Assembly: GCA_016839655.1 (NCBI GenBank)
Contig: JAEOTW010000158.1
Location: 16,245 to 80,244 of the forward strand
Direction: 5' to 3'
Source: Promethearchaeota archaeon
GTDB lineage: Archaea; Asgardarchaeota; Lokiarchaeia; Sigynarchaeales; SOKP01
Length of the DNA: 64,000 nucleotides
The notes beneath the pieces were generated by a model. The model made no database searches. It had not been told where the DNA came from and was given only the letters and a program-made list of their open reading frames with translations. The translations under genes and the position numbers were made by a program. Positions 44,801-52,882 of the stretch are shown in pieces (within the stretch, counting starts at the first letter, position 1; each line of letters opens with the position of its first letter).

Positions 44801-44944
44801 ACCATCAATAAATCGCCATTTTTCTTTTCCTTCTTCTTTTTTCCTAATTAAAGAGTATATATCCTCTTCTTTCCAATATTTTAATATGTTTTCTTCTAAA
44901 TCTGCTAAATTCAGTCTTTTTTCTAGTTCTTCCACGAAAATCAT
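41807..44944 (-). CDS. ileS: Isoleucyl-tRNA synthetase, archaeal/eukaryotic type
   Basis: 1045 residues. HIGH-type motif in PPYTTGSIHLGTAWNKI (about 49-65), LPIEVQMEKELGI, the editing domain with GPEDFEVG and HCWRCDSKL, and KMKMSKSKGTT (about 603) as the KMSKS motif. The length, the HLGTA form and the internal sequence follow archaeal IleRS rather than the bacterial type. C-terminal CPNKECSASL and CPYCNTKI give a zinc-ribbon tail. Housekeeping gene inside the glycan locus, transcribed alone. A TATA-like run at 45013-45021 is about 70 bases upstream. Confidence 0.96.
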   Translation of the reverse strand: MIFVEELEKRLNLADLEENILKYWKEEDIYSLIRKKEEGKEKWRFIDGPPYTTGSIHLGTAWNKILKDYLIKYKRMKGYKVNDTPGYDTHGLPIEVQMEKELGIKNKQEIQNYGIDKFIVNCKEFALKNLAIMNEQFKRLGCYFWDWDNPYITFRNSYIEGIWWTLKKAWENNLLYKFYRPLNCCPRCATALAKHEHEYKNIIDTSLFLKIKSEDIDDTYFIIWTTTPWTLVANSAIMVNPIAEYAKVFIEDLKEYWILSKNSITHLISGELGYKYKIVEDYYGEQLEGKKYIHPLLDEVPYQNELAKQSEKVHTIILSEEYVSASEGVGLVHTAPGHGPEDFEVGVANNIPVFNPVDINGLYTDEAGKFKGKFVFDANEEILKILKDKGTLIHTSEIEHEYAHCWRCDSKLVYRATEQWFFRTESLVPQLLEKNEEIYWVPDWAGNRWFKSWLSTLKDWCISRQRFWGIPLSVWICDNKECEDIIVIGSGKELKELTGEIPDDLHRPWIDKVTWKCKKCKKGTKKRINDILDVWLDSGSVVWAAQEVYDGESHFNTWEPLDFILEGKDQIRGWFNSLLNSAMVSSGRKNYNACYMHGWTLRDKMKMSKSKGTTILPEDIIDGTIKELERNKKYSDIKGIETFRFYAIGVTQPGRDFNFNVKEYADTYKILNTIWNVYVYANGKYQLADFNPSKVKYDIKSLSRLDKWVISRVESTIKRVSELAEDYHLPWIPGEVRDLIVNDISRWYILLNREKLDLYSEDTNKLVIMKVLYDALYKILLLLAPINPMISEELYLKMFKPYIKSEYTQSIHLHDWPDFNEKEIDLKLEEQMDFTRDLIEHLRALKVENNLRLRWPNKELIIEPKEGMPEINFPEVIQNLGNVKKLNILKSVKCSDRLLKAETKFCNIYLDISLDGELLAERVVSELIRNIQFSRKKNKYKVGESIILSFGTNTDYLKEYIEQNKENIVEKVTAKSFQVETNDLKAENGKIFGKLNICPNKECSASLRDNLVSKLKKQKDVNCPYCNTKISEDSIKTITFNFKKE

Positions 44945-45249
44945 CTAATGAAAATGTGAATGTATATTATAAGAAGCTCAGATTAAAAAATTTAATTAAT
45001 TCATCTAAAAACTTATATATAGAGACTTTAATTTTAAGAATATTGTAAAATCATTCAGTAGAACGCCCTATTTAGGAATTAGGGATTAATACTATTCAGA
45101 ATTCAGAGAGATAAAATGATTTTATGATTTTTTCTAATTATTTAAAATGTGAATCCAAATCTATAAAATTTAATTCTACTAAGACTACTTTTAAGTTCTG
45201 TTAAAATTTTAAATGTAGAGAATAAATTCAAACCGTATATAATTATTTA
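44945..45249. other. Intergenic stretch of 305 bases between ileS and the RWD-RING gene
   Basis: No gene was recognised here. The stretch contains a TATA-like run, TTATATATA, at 45013-45021 that could serve as the ileS promoter, and a short hairpin CCCTA/TAGGG (45066-45070 with 45080-45084, nine-base loop). No tRNA, box C/D or other RNA signature was found. The hairpin is small and may be chance or part of a leader. Confidence 0.6.
45013..45021 (-). promoter_or_regulatory. Candidate TATA box for ileS
   Basis: TTATATATA lies about 70 bases before the ileS ATG, which would give a leader of around 40 bases. The sequence is nearly symmetrical, so orientation is not decided by it. Weak evidence in AT-rich DNA. 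Confidence 0.25.
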
Positions 45250-46905
45250 CTATCTTAAACAGAAACCACATTTTCCAAATGATTTTATAGTCTGTTCCCA
45301 ACAATGATTATGGTATGCTCGATTACAATGTGGGCATTCTGTATGGCAGTTGTCATCTCCAGCTATTTTTTTAGTACAACTAGGACATTCTATTTTGTGA
45401 CATATAACACATGAAACTACAGATACTTCGAATATTTTTTTAGAAATTAAATTAAATAAATCAACAAGATAACTAAAAGGGGTCCATTCTTTAAAAAAAT
45501 CATTGAATGAAGCATGTAAATCATTTTTTATTTTTTCATGAGCTTCAAGTTCAAATTCATTTATTACTTTCACTTCAGGCATTTTCATTGGATAATCTAT
45601 AGGTAAATTAATCTGAAATTTAAAAGTGAGATCTTCTGTTTTCATTTTACCCCTCATCTCAACGTGCAAATTTGCTGATAATGGGTCAAACTTTATATTT
45701 TTATAATGATCTTTTAATAGATCAATTTCAAAATTAATCCTTGAATTTTTATCTACTAACCAGGATATTTCTCTCACAAGTTCTACTGGTTCGGTTTCAT
45801 TTTTTATCCAACTTTGATAAGCATTTAACTCTTCAGTAGGTTTTTTAATTATTTCTTGTAATCCCGTATCCAACTCAATATTGGGAGGATTTGGATAAGG
45901 TTCCAAGTCAATTTCCATTATATATTCTCTAAAACCATATGTAAGTAAAACTACTTTCAATTTAGTTAAGCTATTAGGAATCTTTTCGCACTGATATTCG
46001 CCAGAGATTTTTTTTGACTGTATCTCGATTTCTTTTATAAAATATAGTTTCTTTTCTAATTTACGCAAAATATCTACGATATGCACTGGCTTTTTAGGAT
46101 CCCAATTTTTTAAAATGTCGATAGTTTCATAAGGATCTCCTAATATATTTTTAATTTCATCTGGAAATGTTATATCTGGTTTTTTTGGATAATTCATGAA
46201 ATCAATTGTAATTATAAATGTTCTTGTAAGAGTTATAGTAATGTACACATTGATAAATGCCCCCCTAGAGTCAGGTTGATCATAAGCATATTCTTGTTGA
46301 ATTAAACTTAATTCGGTATTGATTAAAACATCTAAGGTTTCATTTTCTTCTATTATATGGTCACTAGAGGGTGTAATGGGTTCAAAATCTGAATTAAGAT
46401 CTTGTGAGGAACTAATTGGTGGTTTTTCAGCAAAAAATAGATCATCCGCTAAATCTGAAGTAGCAATATATTCATCATATGGAAAATCTGGAGGATAGGC
46501 ATTTAAATCGGGTGTAATAAACTCTTCTTTTTCAGAAGCGGTTTTATCAAGATGTTTTTCTCCAAGTTTTTTTGCTTCTTCTTCTATATTTTTTTCTGAA
46601 GCCTTTAAAGCACTTTGAATTTTAGACTTTAACTCATCAACAATATCTAATACAGTAGAGTTCGGTGTCCAATTAATTAAATAATTTAAATCGAAAATAC
46701 CTAATAATTCATTTATTTCTTTATGATAAATCATCTGTGGGAGAGAATTTGGAAATTGATTATCAAATTTTATTTCTAATTCATATTTTATTTCTGAAGT
46801 TTCATATACATAGCCATACAAATGAGTTATATTTCCCGAAACCATCCAAAAAGAATATTTTTTTGCGATTTTTTGAGCTTCAATTAATATTCTTTGTCTA
46901 TCCAT
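45250..46905 (-). CDS. Multi-RWD domain protein with C-terminal RING-like zinc finger (E3-ligase-like)
   Basis: 551 residues from the ATG at 46905 (a GTG three codons upstream is an alternative start). Four repeats of an RWD/UBC-like unit are visible, each with the YPxxxP-type hallmark: FPNSLPQM (about 51), YPKKPDIT (about 239), YPNPPNIE (about 337) and YPMKMPEV (about 438). Repeats span about 2-100, 197-287, 297-387 and 392-492; an acidic linker separates the first two. No Cys is at an E2 active-site position, so they are RWD-like, not E2. The C-terminus has CVICHKIECPSC, then CHTECPHCNRAYHNHC and CGFC, a Cys/His array like C3H2C3 RING (PHD/RING) fingers. RWD-RING proteins are E3 ligases in eukaryotes and are known in Asgard archaea. 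No ubiquitin-like, E1, E2 or deubiquitinase gene is adjacent. Confidence 0.8.
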   Translation of the reverse strand: MDRQRILIEAQKIAKKYSFWMVSGNITHLYGYVYETSEIKYELEIKFDNQFPNSLPQMIYHKEINELLGIFDLNYLINWTPNSTVLDIVDELKSKIQSALKASEKNIEEEAKKLGEKHLDKTASEKEEFITPDLNAYPPDFPYDEYIATSDLADDLFFAEKPPISSSQDLNSDFEPITPSSDHIIEENETLDVLINTELSLIQQEYAYDQPDSRGAFINVYITITLTRTFIITIDFMNYPKKPDITFPDEIKNILGDPYETIDILKNWDPKKPVHIVDILRKLEKKLYFIKEIEIQSKKISGEYQCEKIPNSLTKLKVVLLTYGFREYIMEIDLEPYPNPPNIELDTGLQEIIKKPTEELNAYQSWIKNETEPVELVREISWLVDKNSRINFEIDLLKDHYKNIKFDPLSANLHVEMRGKMKTEDLTFKFQINLPIDYPMKMPEVKVINEFELEAHEKIKNDLHASFNDFFKEWTPFSYLVDLFNLISKKIFEVSVVSCVICHKIECPSCTKKIAGDDNCHTECPHCNRAYHNHCWEQTIKSFGKCGFCLR

Positions 46906-47170
46906 AAAAGTCACATTAAAACAAATAATTGTTATTCTTTATAAAAAAAATATACTCTTTTCTTAAATTTATTTGTACATAATAAATATTTTAAGAGGAA
47001 ATTTACTAATCAAATAATTTCAATTGTTTTTTCATCATTAATTTCAAATGGTATTACTTTAATTTTTGAATTATTCCTTCGAAAATAGCAAATAAAACGG
47101 TTTTAGATTATTAGAATAAAGGAATTTTTAAATATTAAAATACTTTTATAAAAAATAATCGATTTCGAAT

Positions 47171-47175
47171 GAGGT
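47171..47175 (+). promoter_or_regulatory. Possible ribosome binding site of the zinc-ribbon methyltransferase
   Basis: GAGGT precedes an ATT codon at 47186 by ten bases (a CTG at 47183 is an alternative). The reading frame upstream of the first ATG (47261) holds conserved CPIC residues of the methyltransferase N-terminus, and no ATG, GTG or TTG exists in frame between the stop at 47156 and 47261. Confidence 0.35.
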
Positions 47176-47185
47176 CTTCCTACTG

Positions 47186-48118
47186 ATTAGCAATAATATA
47201 TATGATGGATGGAGATGTCCTATATGTGATAACAAAGAAATTTTAATAGTTAGAAAAAATATGTGGAATTTTTCTATATTTTTTAAAAAATATCTGATAA
47301 CCTGTAAAGGATGTAAAGCATCTAGCATGTATCCTATGCCAAAAAACAAAGAATTGGAAGAGATAAACAACTCTTACTGGACTAAATATCAAAATATTGA
47401 TAAAAAATATGAAGATGTAGCGAAAATTAGAGCTCTTTCGGGAATAAAATATATAAAGAAATTTTCAAATCAACAAATATTTAATCAAATCCTAGATATC
47501 GGATCTGGATTTGGACATATGATTGATGTCTTAAAGGAACAGCAGGTAAAATCTTATAAATATTATGCTGTTGAAAATGATAAGTTAGCTAATAATGCCC
47601 TATATTCTAAAGGTACTGAAATTGTTTATCCAAATATTAATGCTGTTGATTTAAAGAATTTTTCATTAGTAATTCTCTCTCACATCATTGAGCATCTTTC
47701 TAATCCTAAAGAGTTTCTAACCATCACAAAAACTTTTTTAAAAAAAAAAGGAATTATATTTATAGAGGTACCAAATCAAGAAGATCAATATAAGGGATAC
47801 TTAGGTTTACACACTTTTATATTTAATGAAAAAAATTTAACTTATTTATTGAAAAGCTTAAATTTCAATATAATAAATGTTACAAGCACAGGTCTTCCTT
47901 TAAGCTTTTTAAAACTTATTAATAATAATTTTTTTGTAAAGATTTTAAGGAACCTGTATAAAGATAAAAAACCTAAGATTAAAAAAGAATCAACTACGGA
48001 TATAGACTATTTGACTTCTTTAAGAAGAATATTATTTCTAAATTTTATTAATTCTAAAGTATTAAATAAATATAGTAGAAATCGTCAGTATCTCAGAATT
48101 TTAGCTATGAAACCGTAG
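47186..48118 (+). CDS. SAM-dependent methyltransferase with N-terminal zinc ribbon
   Basis: 310 residues from the ATT at 47186. The N-terminus carries RCPICDNKE (about 10-18) and, 27 residues on, ITCKGCKASSMYPMP, the paired CxxC zinc ribbon normally found at the start of this methyltransferase group (CPxC...CxxCg..f..P.P). Since an ATG start at 47261 would delete the first knuckle, translation probably begins upstream. The SAM domain has ILDIGSGFGHMIDVL, YYAVENDKLAN, LVILSHIIEHLSNPKEFL and GIIFIEVPNQEDQY. It probably methylates a sugar nucleotide or glycan (C- or O-methyltransferase). The end is 208 bases before the convergent flippase gene. Confidence 0.78.
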   Translation: MSNNIYDGWRCPICDNKEILIVRKNMWNFSIFFKKYLITCKGCKASSMYPMPKNKELEEINNSYWTKYQNIDKKYEDVAKIRALSGIKYIKKFSNQQIFNQILDIGSGFGHMIDVLKEQQVKSYKYYAVENDKLANNALYSKGTEIVYPNINAVDLKNFSLVILSHIIEHLSNPKEFLTITKTFLKKKGIIFIEVPNQEDQYKGYLGLHTFIFNEKNLTYLLKSLNFNIINVTSTGLPLSFLKLINNNFFVKILRNLYKDKKPKIKKESTTDIDYLTSLRRILFLNFINSKVLNKYSRNRQYLRILAMKP

Positions 48119-48326
48119 TGAAGTTAATTAAAGGAAATTTATAAAATAACTCATATATAATCTAAATAGATAATCGTTCAAATTGAACCTCTTTTTCCTA
48201 GGGGTGTTTATTTTATTTCTAAATAAAAAAAAAATGATAAAAATCCAAAATTTTTTGATTTCATTTATTTAAGGATTTTACTTTTGAATTGAATAAAGAA
48301 ATTATTCGAGGAATATTATAGGGATA

Positions 48327-49838
48327 TTAATTCTCAATAAGTAAACTTTTCAATAATTTTATGAAATCTTTAATTTCTGTTAATGTCATGGCCCTTAATA
48401 ATAAGATCATAATAAGAAATATACCAAAATATATTCCTGAATAAGCTATTAAAACTATTATATTATTAAGATTAAATTGCAGAAATATATTAATTAGATA
48501 TATTAATAATATCCCAGAAAATGCTGAAATTATATATTTAGATATTGTGGACACCGTATTTGGTTTGAACTCTATATTGTTTTTCTTTTTTACTAATTTA
48601 GTTGAATATATTGTATATATTGAGTGTGGAATTATAATAGATAATATTGCCCCTAATGTATAAACCAGAGGGATTAGGATAAAGCTTAGAGTGATTGTGA
48701 AAATAGATGTAACCCCATAAAGTTTATATACAAGTTTTGGTTCATTAGAAGCCCACAAGAAATGTCCCCCAGCTACATCGATTATATTAACATTCAAAAA
48801 AAATACGTACAACTTAAGATAGTTCGAAACTGGAGCATAACTGGGGTCAAACATCAATGCAATCAAAGGATCTGAGAAAAGCAGAAAATAAAAAGAGATT
48901 GGAATTGTCAAAAGCAAACCATATCTAAAAATTAAATTATAAATTGTTTGAATTTTTTTTCTTTCTTCTCCATCTTTCTGGATATAATGAGATACATAAG
49001 GAAGTATAAATCTTGAAAAAATTATAGCTGGGATGGAGAAACTCACTATCATCCATTGAACAATTGTATAATGTGCTACTTCAGCAGCTTCAACAAAAGC
49101 AGCCAAAATAAATTGATTTGAGTAAGTTATGACATTTTGAAAAAATACATATAGAAAAATAAAAATTGAAAATTTTAAAAGAGTTCTTGAAAGTTCACGG
49201 TTAAATGTAAAAATAGAAGATAAATACTTGTACTTTATTTGTGCAAAAACTAAAATTACAATTAATTGAATTAACAGCGCAATGGAAAATAACGCAATAA
49301 TTTGAGTCAAGGACATTTGAATAATAAGGATTAAACACACTATTACTACTTTTATCACTTTGGAGAAGATAAATGAAATGGCGAAAAGTTTGAACTTCCA
49401 TAATCCTTGAAATACACTCTCAAAATAATTAATAATGTTATTAGCAATTAGAATTAATGAAGTAAACTTAAGGACTTCGCCTAACCCTGGCATTTGATAC
49501 AAAAATTCGAATATATCAGCTAAAAAGAAGAGAATTACAGAAAATATTAATGTAAACATAATTATCCATTTTAATCCCTCAGAGAATAGTCTAACAACCT
49601 TATTAGGGTCTTTATCTTTTTTTGCTGAGATTTTCTGAATGATTGTTGTACTCAATCCTACATTTGAAAAAATTGTAAAAAAGGTTAAAAAAGTTAAAGA
49701 AAATTGATAAACAGCATATTCTCCTGGAGGAAAATTACGAGTTAATATTAGGACAATTAATAAATTAGAAACAAAAGCTATGACTAAGGAGAATGAAATT
49801 ATAAAGAAACTGTTAAAAGCCTCTTGCCTATTCCTCAT
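48327..49838 (-). CDS. wzx: Polysaccharide flippase (Wzx/PST family)
   Basis: 503 residues with about 12-14 hydrophobic segments spread along the whole length, starting with SFFIISFSLVIAFVSNLLIV and ending LIAYSGIYFGIFLIMILLLR. EYAVYQFSLTFLTFFTIFSN and GLSTTIIQKISAKKD after the first segments are the usual Wzx/PST opening (the arginine- and glycine-containing loops), and WMIVSFSIPAIIFSRFILP lies in the middle. It would flip a lipid-linked oligosaccharide across the membrane. The presence of a Wzx and an ABC-2 exporter means two alternative export routes. Confidence 0.85.
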   Translation of the reverse strand: MRNRQEAFNSFFIISFSLVIAFVSNLLIVLILTRNFPPGEYAVYQFSLTFLTFFTIFSNVGLSTTIIQKISAKKDKDPNKVVRLFSEGLKWIIMFTLIFSVILFFLADIFEFLYQMPGLGEVLKFTSLILIANNIINYFESVFQGLWKFKLFAISFIFSKVIKVVIVCLILIIQMSLTQIIALFSIALLIQLIVILVFAQIKYKYLSSIFTFNRELSRTLLKFSIFIFLYVFFQNVITYSNQFILAAFVEAAEVAHYTIVQWMIVSFSIPAIIFSRFILPYVSHYIQKDGEERKKIQTIYNLIFRYGLLLTIPISFYFLLFSDPLIALMFDPSYAPVSNYLKLYVFFLNVNIIDVAGGHFLWASNEPKLVYKLYGVTSIFTITLSFILIPLVYTLGAILSIIIPHSIYTIYSTKLVKKKNNIEFKPNTVSTISKYIISAFSGILLIYLINIFLQFNLNNIIVLIAYSGIYFGIFLIMILLLRAMTLTEIKDFIKLLKSLLIEN

Positions 49839-50094
49839 TTTAATTTTGATTCTGTTTATTTTTCTTATTTGATAACGATTCTTTTAATTGATGTTATTTA
49901 TCTAATTAAAAGAAAATGTAAATAATATAATAATTGATTTAAATTAACTATTTTTAATTTAGTCTTCAATGACTAGAACAGAAAATTTTCAAAGAATAAT
50001 TTTATCTAAAGGGAATGATTTAAAATAATAATTTAAGGATGGAAAGCAAGATAAAAGAATTAATATTAAGACAGGATAAAAATATTAGATTTTA

Positions 50095-51429
50095 ATGGAG
50101 AAGGTCATATTATTAGCTTTAGATGGGCTAAGTTGGAATATAATTGAGGAGTTAATAGAAGATAATAAATGTAAAAACCTCAAGGAATTAATTGATAATG
50201 GTTCTTCAGCTGTATTACGAGCAGAAGATTTTTTAAGTTCTCCTAAAATTTTCTGTTCCATTTTTACAGGGAAGAAGGTAGAGAAACATGGGATTAAAGA
50301 TTTTTACTCTAGTGAAAAACATCTATGCTCTGATCAAATTTGGGATATACTACATATAAAAGGTTTTAAAGTAGGACTATATAGACCTTTAAGTGTGTGG
50401 AGTGCAAAAAAAAATTATGATTTCTGTATTCCAAACCCTTTATTATTAGAAAAAGACACACATCCTAAAAAGCTATCTTTTATAGGCGAATTAGATAAAA
50501 GAGCAAGGTCTGAAAAATATTCCCTTAAATTTTTAATTCAATTTTTATGGAAACTTATTAAATTTAATTTTCCTATTAAAAATTTGTTTCAAATAGCAAA
50601 AAGAAGTATTATTTTGGCTTTCAGAAAAGGTTTAGAAGAAAGAATGTATCTTCTAAAAGAAATTGAATTAATTATTCATACCAATTTATATTACAAATTA
50701 CTCAAGAAATATCAATCCCAATTTACCGTATTTTTTGATTATTCTTTCGATACTCTTGGTCATATTTATTGGAGAATTAAAGGGGAAAAATCAAATTATC
50801 ATGAAGTACTTCCCAATGCTTATGAAATCATTGATAATTTCATTGGAAAAGTTAAAAAATTTGCTGAAAAGAATAACTACTATCTATTTATTTGCTCAGA
50901 TCATGGTTTTGACATAATAGAAAAAAAAAATCGAAGCAATTCTAGAGTTATAAATGTTCTTTACTTGCTTAGAGAACTAAACTTCTACTATGATGTATAT
51001 GGCATTTATATGACACAAAGTGTGGTTTTTAAGATTAGACCTAATTCTTCATACTCTATTAAAGATTTTGAGAGAGCTATGGAGAAGGTTACATGTGATG
51101 GAAAACCTCTTTTTTTTATTAAAGCAACTTCTAAAAAGTTAATTGTTAAAATAAACGATTTTTTTGGTAATAATAAAAATTTTACAGTGGTATTACCAAA
51201 TGGAAAACAATTAAAATTGGATAAGATAATTGATTTCAATCCAGGTCATTCTGGGGTTCATAATGAAAATTTTGGAGTTTTTATATGCAAAGGTCCGAAA
51301 ATTAAAAAATGTAATAAAATTAAAGATATTACTCCATACGACATCACACCAACAATTCTCTATTTAATTGGAGAATCTATTCCTTCAGAAATGGATGGGA
51401 AAGTTTTAAAAGATATTTTTAATATATAG
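50095..51429 (+). CDS. Alkaline phosphatase superfamily protein (phosphodiesterase-like, Ser nucleophile)
   Basis: 444 residues. Metal site in ILLALDGLSWNIIEEL (D10), nucleophile region FLSSPKIFCSIFTGKK where S49 aligns with the Thr of relatives, KHGIKDFYSS next, and the second metal segment YLFICSDHGFDIIEKK (about 262-277). Late HSGVHNENFGVFICKGP has the third His. This is the nucleotide pyrophosphatase/phosphodiesterase arrangement; the gene is the third member of this superfamily in the window. The frame starts at ATG 50095. Probably edits a phosphorylated or sulfated glycan, but the substrate is unknown. Converges with the methyltransferase at 51438. Confidence 0.75.
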   Translation: MEKVILLALDGLSWNIIEELIEDNKCKNLKELIDNGSSAVLRAEDFLSSPKIFCSIFTGKKVEKHGIKDFYSSEKHLCSDQIWDILHIKGFKVGLYRPLSVWSAKKNYDFCIPNPLLLEKDTHPKKLSFIGELDKRARSEKYSLKFLIQFLWKLIKFNFPIKNLFQIAKRSIILAFRKGLEERMYLLKEIELIIHTNLYYKLLKKYQSQFTVFFDYSFDTLGHIYWRIKGEKSNYHEVLPNAYEIIDNFIGKVKKFAEKNNYYLFICSDHGFDIIEKKNRSNSRVINVLYLLRELNFYYDVYGIYMTQSVVFKIRPNSSYSIKDFERAMEKVTCDGKPLFFIKATSKKLIVKINDFFGNNKNFTVVLPNGKQLKLDKIIDFNPGHSGVHNENFGVFICKGPKIKKCNKIKDITPYDITPTILYLIGESIPSEMDGKVLKDIFNI

Positions 51430-51437
51430 ATTTATCT

Positions 51438-52700
51438 TTATTTAACAATTTTATAGATAGGTCTATTTTTACTGTCAACTTTTTCATTTAAAAGTATAGC
51501 TTTATTTAAACAAGAAAATTTAATAATGAAATCAACAAATTCACGGTTGTTATAATTAACATAAGCATTTTGCATAACTTTTTCATCCGGATTATGAGGT
51601 TGAAAAAACATTGTTTTCATTTTTAATTTTTGCAAGAATTCAATTAACTCAGAATGTAACTTTTTTTCTCTTATAAAATGATGAAAAATATTTAGAGCAA
51701 TAACAATATCAAATTCTTTTTTGATTTTCAAATCAAAAATTGATTTATTTACTATCTTAAATTTCTTACCTTCAATATCTCTTAATTTCTTCATGAAATA
51801 AATGTTGCTAGGTCTAATCTCTACTGCATAACAATTAAATCCAAGATCTTCAAAGTTATGGCAAAAAAAACCTAAATTTGCTCCAATATCCAACATAGCC
51901 CCTGTTCTAATTTCTAGATTATCCTTGATTAATTTAAAACGTTCATCAGAATAATAAGCGGTCTTCAAACTCAAATCAGGATGTATTAGAGGTTGATAAA
52001 CTTCTCCGTGGATTGCCTGAAATTTAAAAAATTCATTACAAAATTTTATCCATTGTGGATGTCTAAGAATAACTTCAATCGGAATAATTTTTTTATTAAG
52101 AATCTTTAGAAGTGAAATATAAAATATACCATCTATTAAAATAAATTCACCTTTACTTCCAATACCTACTTTAATTTTATTTTTAATTTTTTCTAAATTA
52201 AAGCTATAATATAATTTATCTAAAGAATTTAGTAAATCAAAAAAGAAATTTGTATTAGAATTTCCAATTTTATACTGAGAAATATTGTCGATTAAAATAT
52301 TATATAACTCAATTTCTTCCCATTTCTTTTTATCTATAAAATGTTCATTTAGAAAAAGAAATTCTTGCGACTCTTCTATTTTTTTTAAATTACGTTCTTC
52401 ATTCCAATTTTCTTCGAAGATAAGGTCCTTTTTGTTTAAATGGGGGTTATACTCTATATAGTAATTTAGTCGTTTAATATCAACATTTATTTTATTTGGA
52501 AAATTATGGGAGAGATCTTGGTCATTGATATCTATAGAAAGCTCTAAATACCAAAATTTGTCATATAATTTATAAATTAAAGTTTTAAACATTGGTACTA
52601 TTTCAAAAATTTTCCATGCATAAAAGTTATAAATAATATCTTTTAATCTGGGAAATTTTGCTAGTATTAACCATATAATTTTTAAAATCTTGCTTATCAT
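51438..52700 (-). CDS. Methyltransferase with N-terminal ParB-like domain
   Basis: 420 residues. The C-terminal half is a class I methyltransferase: GAMLDIGANLGFFCHNFED (about 266-284), YAVEIRPSNIYF, FDIVIALNIFHHFIREKK. Before it, KVGIGSKGEFILIDGIFYIS (about 178-197), then KIIPIEVILRHPQWIKF recalls the ParB/sulfiredoxin-like fold: D-G-x-H/Y-R-x-x-A-x-x-x-G...IPVxVxxRH. Similar ParB-like plus methyltransferase fusions occur in glycan loci. The ATPase-like HxR pattern is altered here (DGIFYIS). Role of the ParB-like part may be to bind the acceptor. No DNA partitioning role is suggested by the neighbours. Confidence 0.7.
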   Translation of the reverse strand: MISKILKIIWLILAKFPRLKDIIYNFYAWKIFEIVPMFKTLIYKLYDKFWYLELSIDINDQDLSHNFPNKINVDIKRLNYYIEYNPHLNKKDLIFEENWNEERNLKKIEESQEFLFLNEHFIDKKKWEEIELYNILIDNISQYKIGNSNTNFFFDLLNSLDKLYYSFNLEKIKNKIKVGIGSKGEFILIDGIFYISLLKILNKKIIPIEVILRHPQWIKFCNEFFKFQAIHGEVYQPLIHPDLSLKTAYYSDERFKLIKDNLEIRTGAMLDIGANLGFFCHNFEDLGFNCYAVEIRPSNIYFMKKLRDIEGKKFKIVNKSIFDLKIKKEFDIVIALNIFHHFIREKKLHSELIEFLQKLKMKTMFFQPHNPDEKVMQNAYVNYNNREFVDFIIKFSCLNKAILLNEKVDSKNRPIYKIVK

Positions 52701-52882
52701 TAGTAATCATCAATATTGCTACATTCAATAGTAAATCGTTGTTTTTATTGATCCTTAATCCGAATATTCTTTTCTATTAAACAATTTTTAGAGATAAGGT
52801 CAGTTATAAAAGTACTTATACATAAGGAATACTAAGTATTTAATTTATTTAAAAAAAGTCTGCACAATTTTTAAAAATTCTT

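Noticed and set aside
45066..45084. CCCTA...TAGGG hairpin as an RNA gene or terminator
   Set aside because: Only five base pairs with a nine-base loop, no following T-tract and no other RNA signature.
45250..46905. Reading the four repeats as E2 ubiquitin-conjugating enzymes
   Set aside because: No Cys occurs at the E2 active-site position in any repeat; the only Cys outside the finger is in EYQCEKIP, outside an E2-like site.
51438..52700. Chromosome-partitioning ParB
   Set aside because: The fold-like segment is fused to a methyltransferase, without a DNA-binding helix-turn-helix domain or ParA neighbour.
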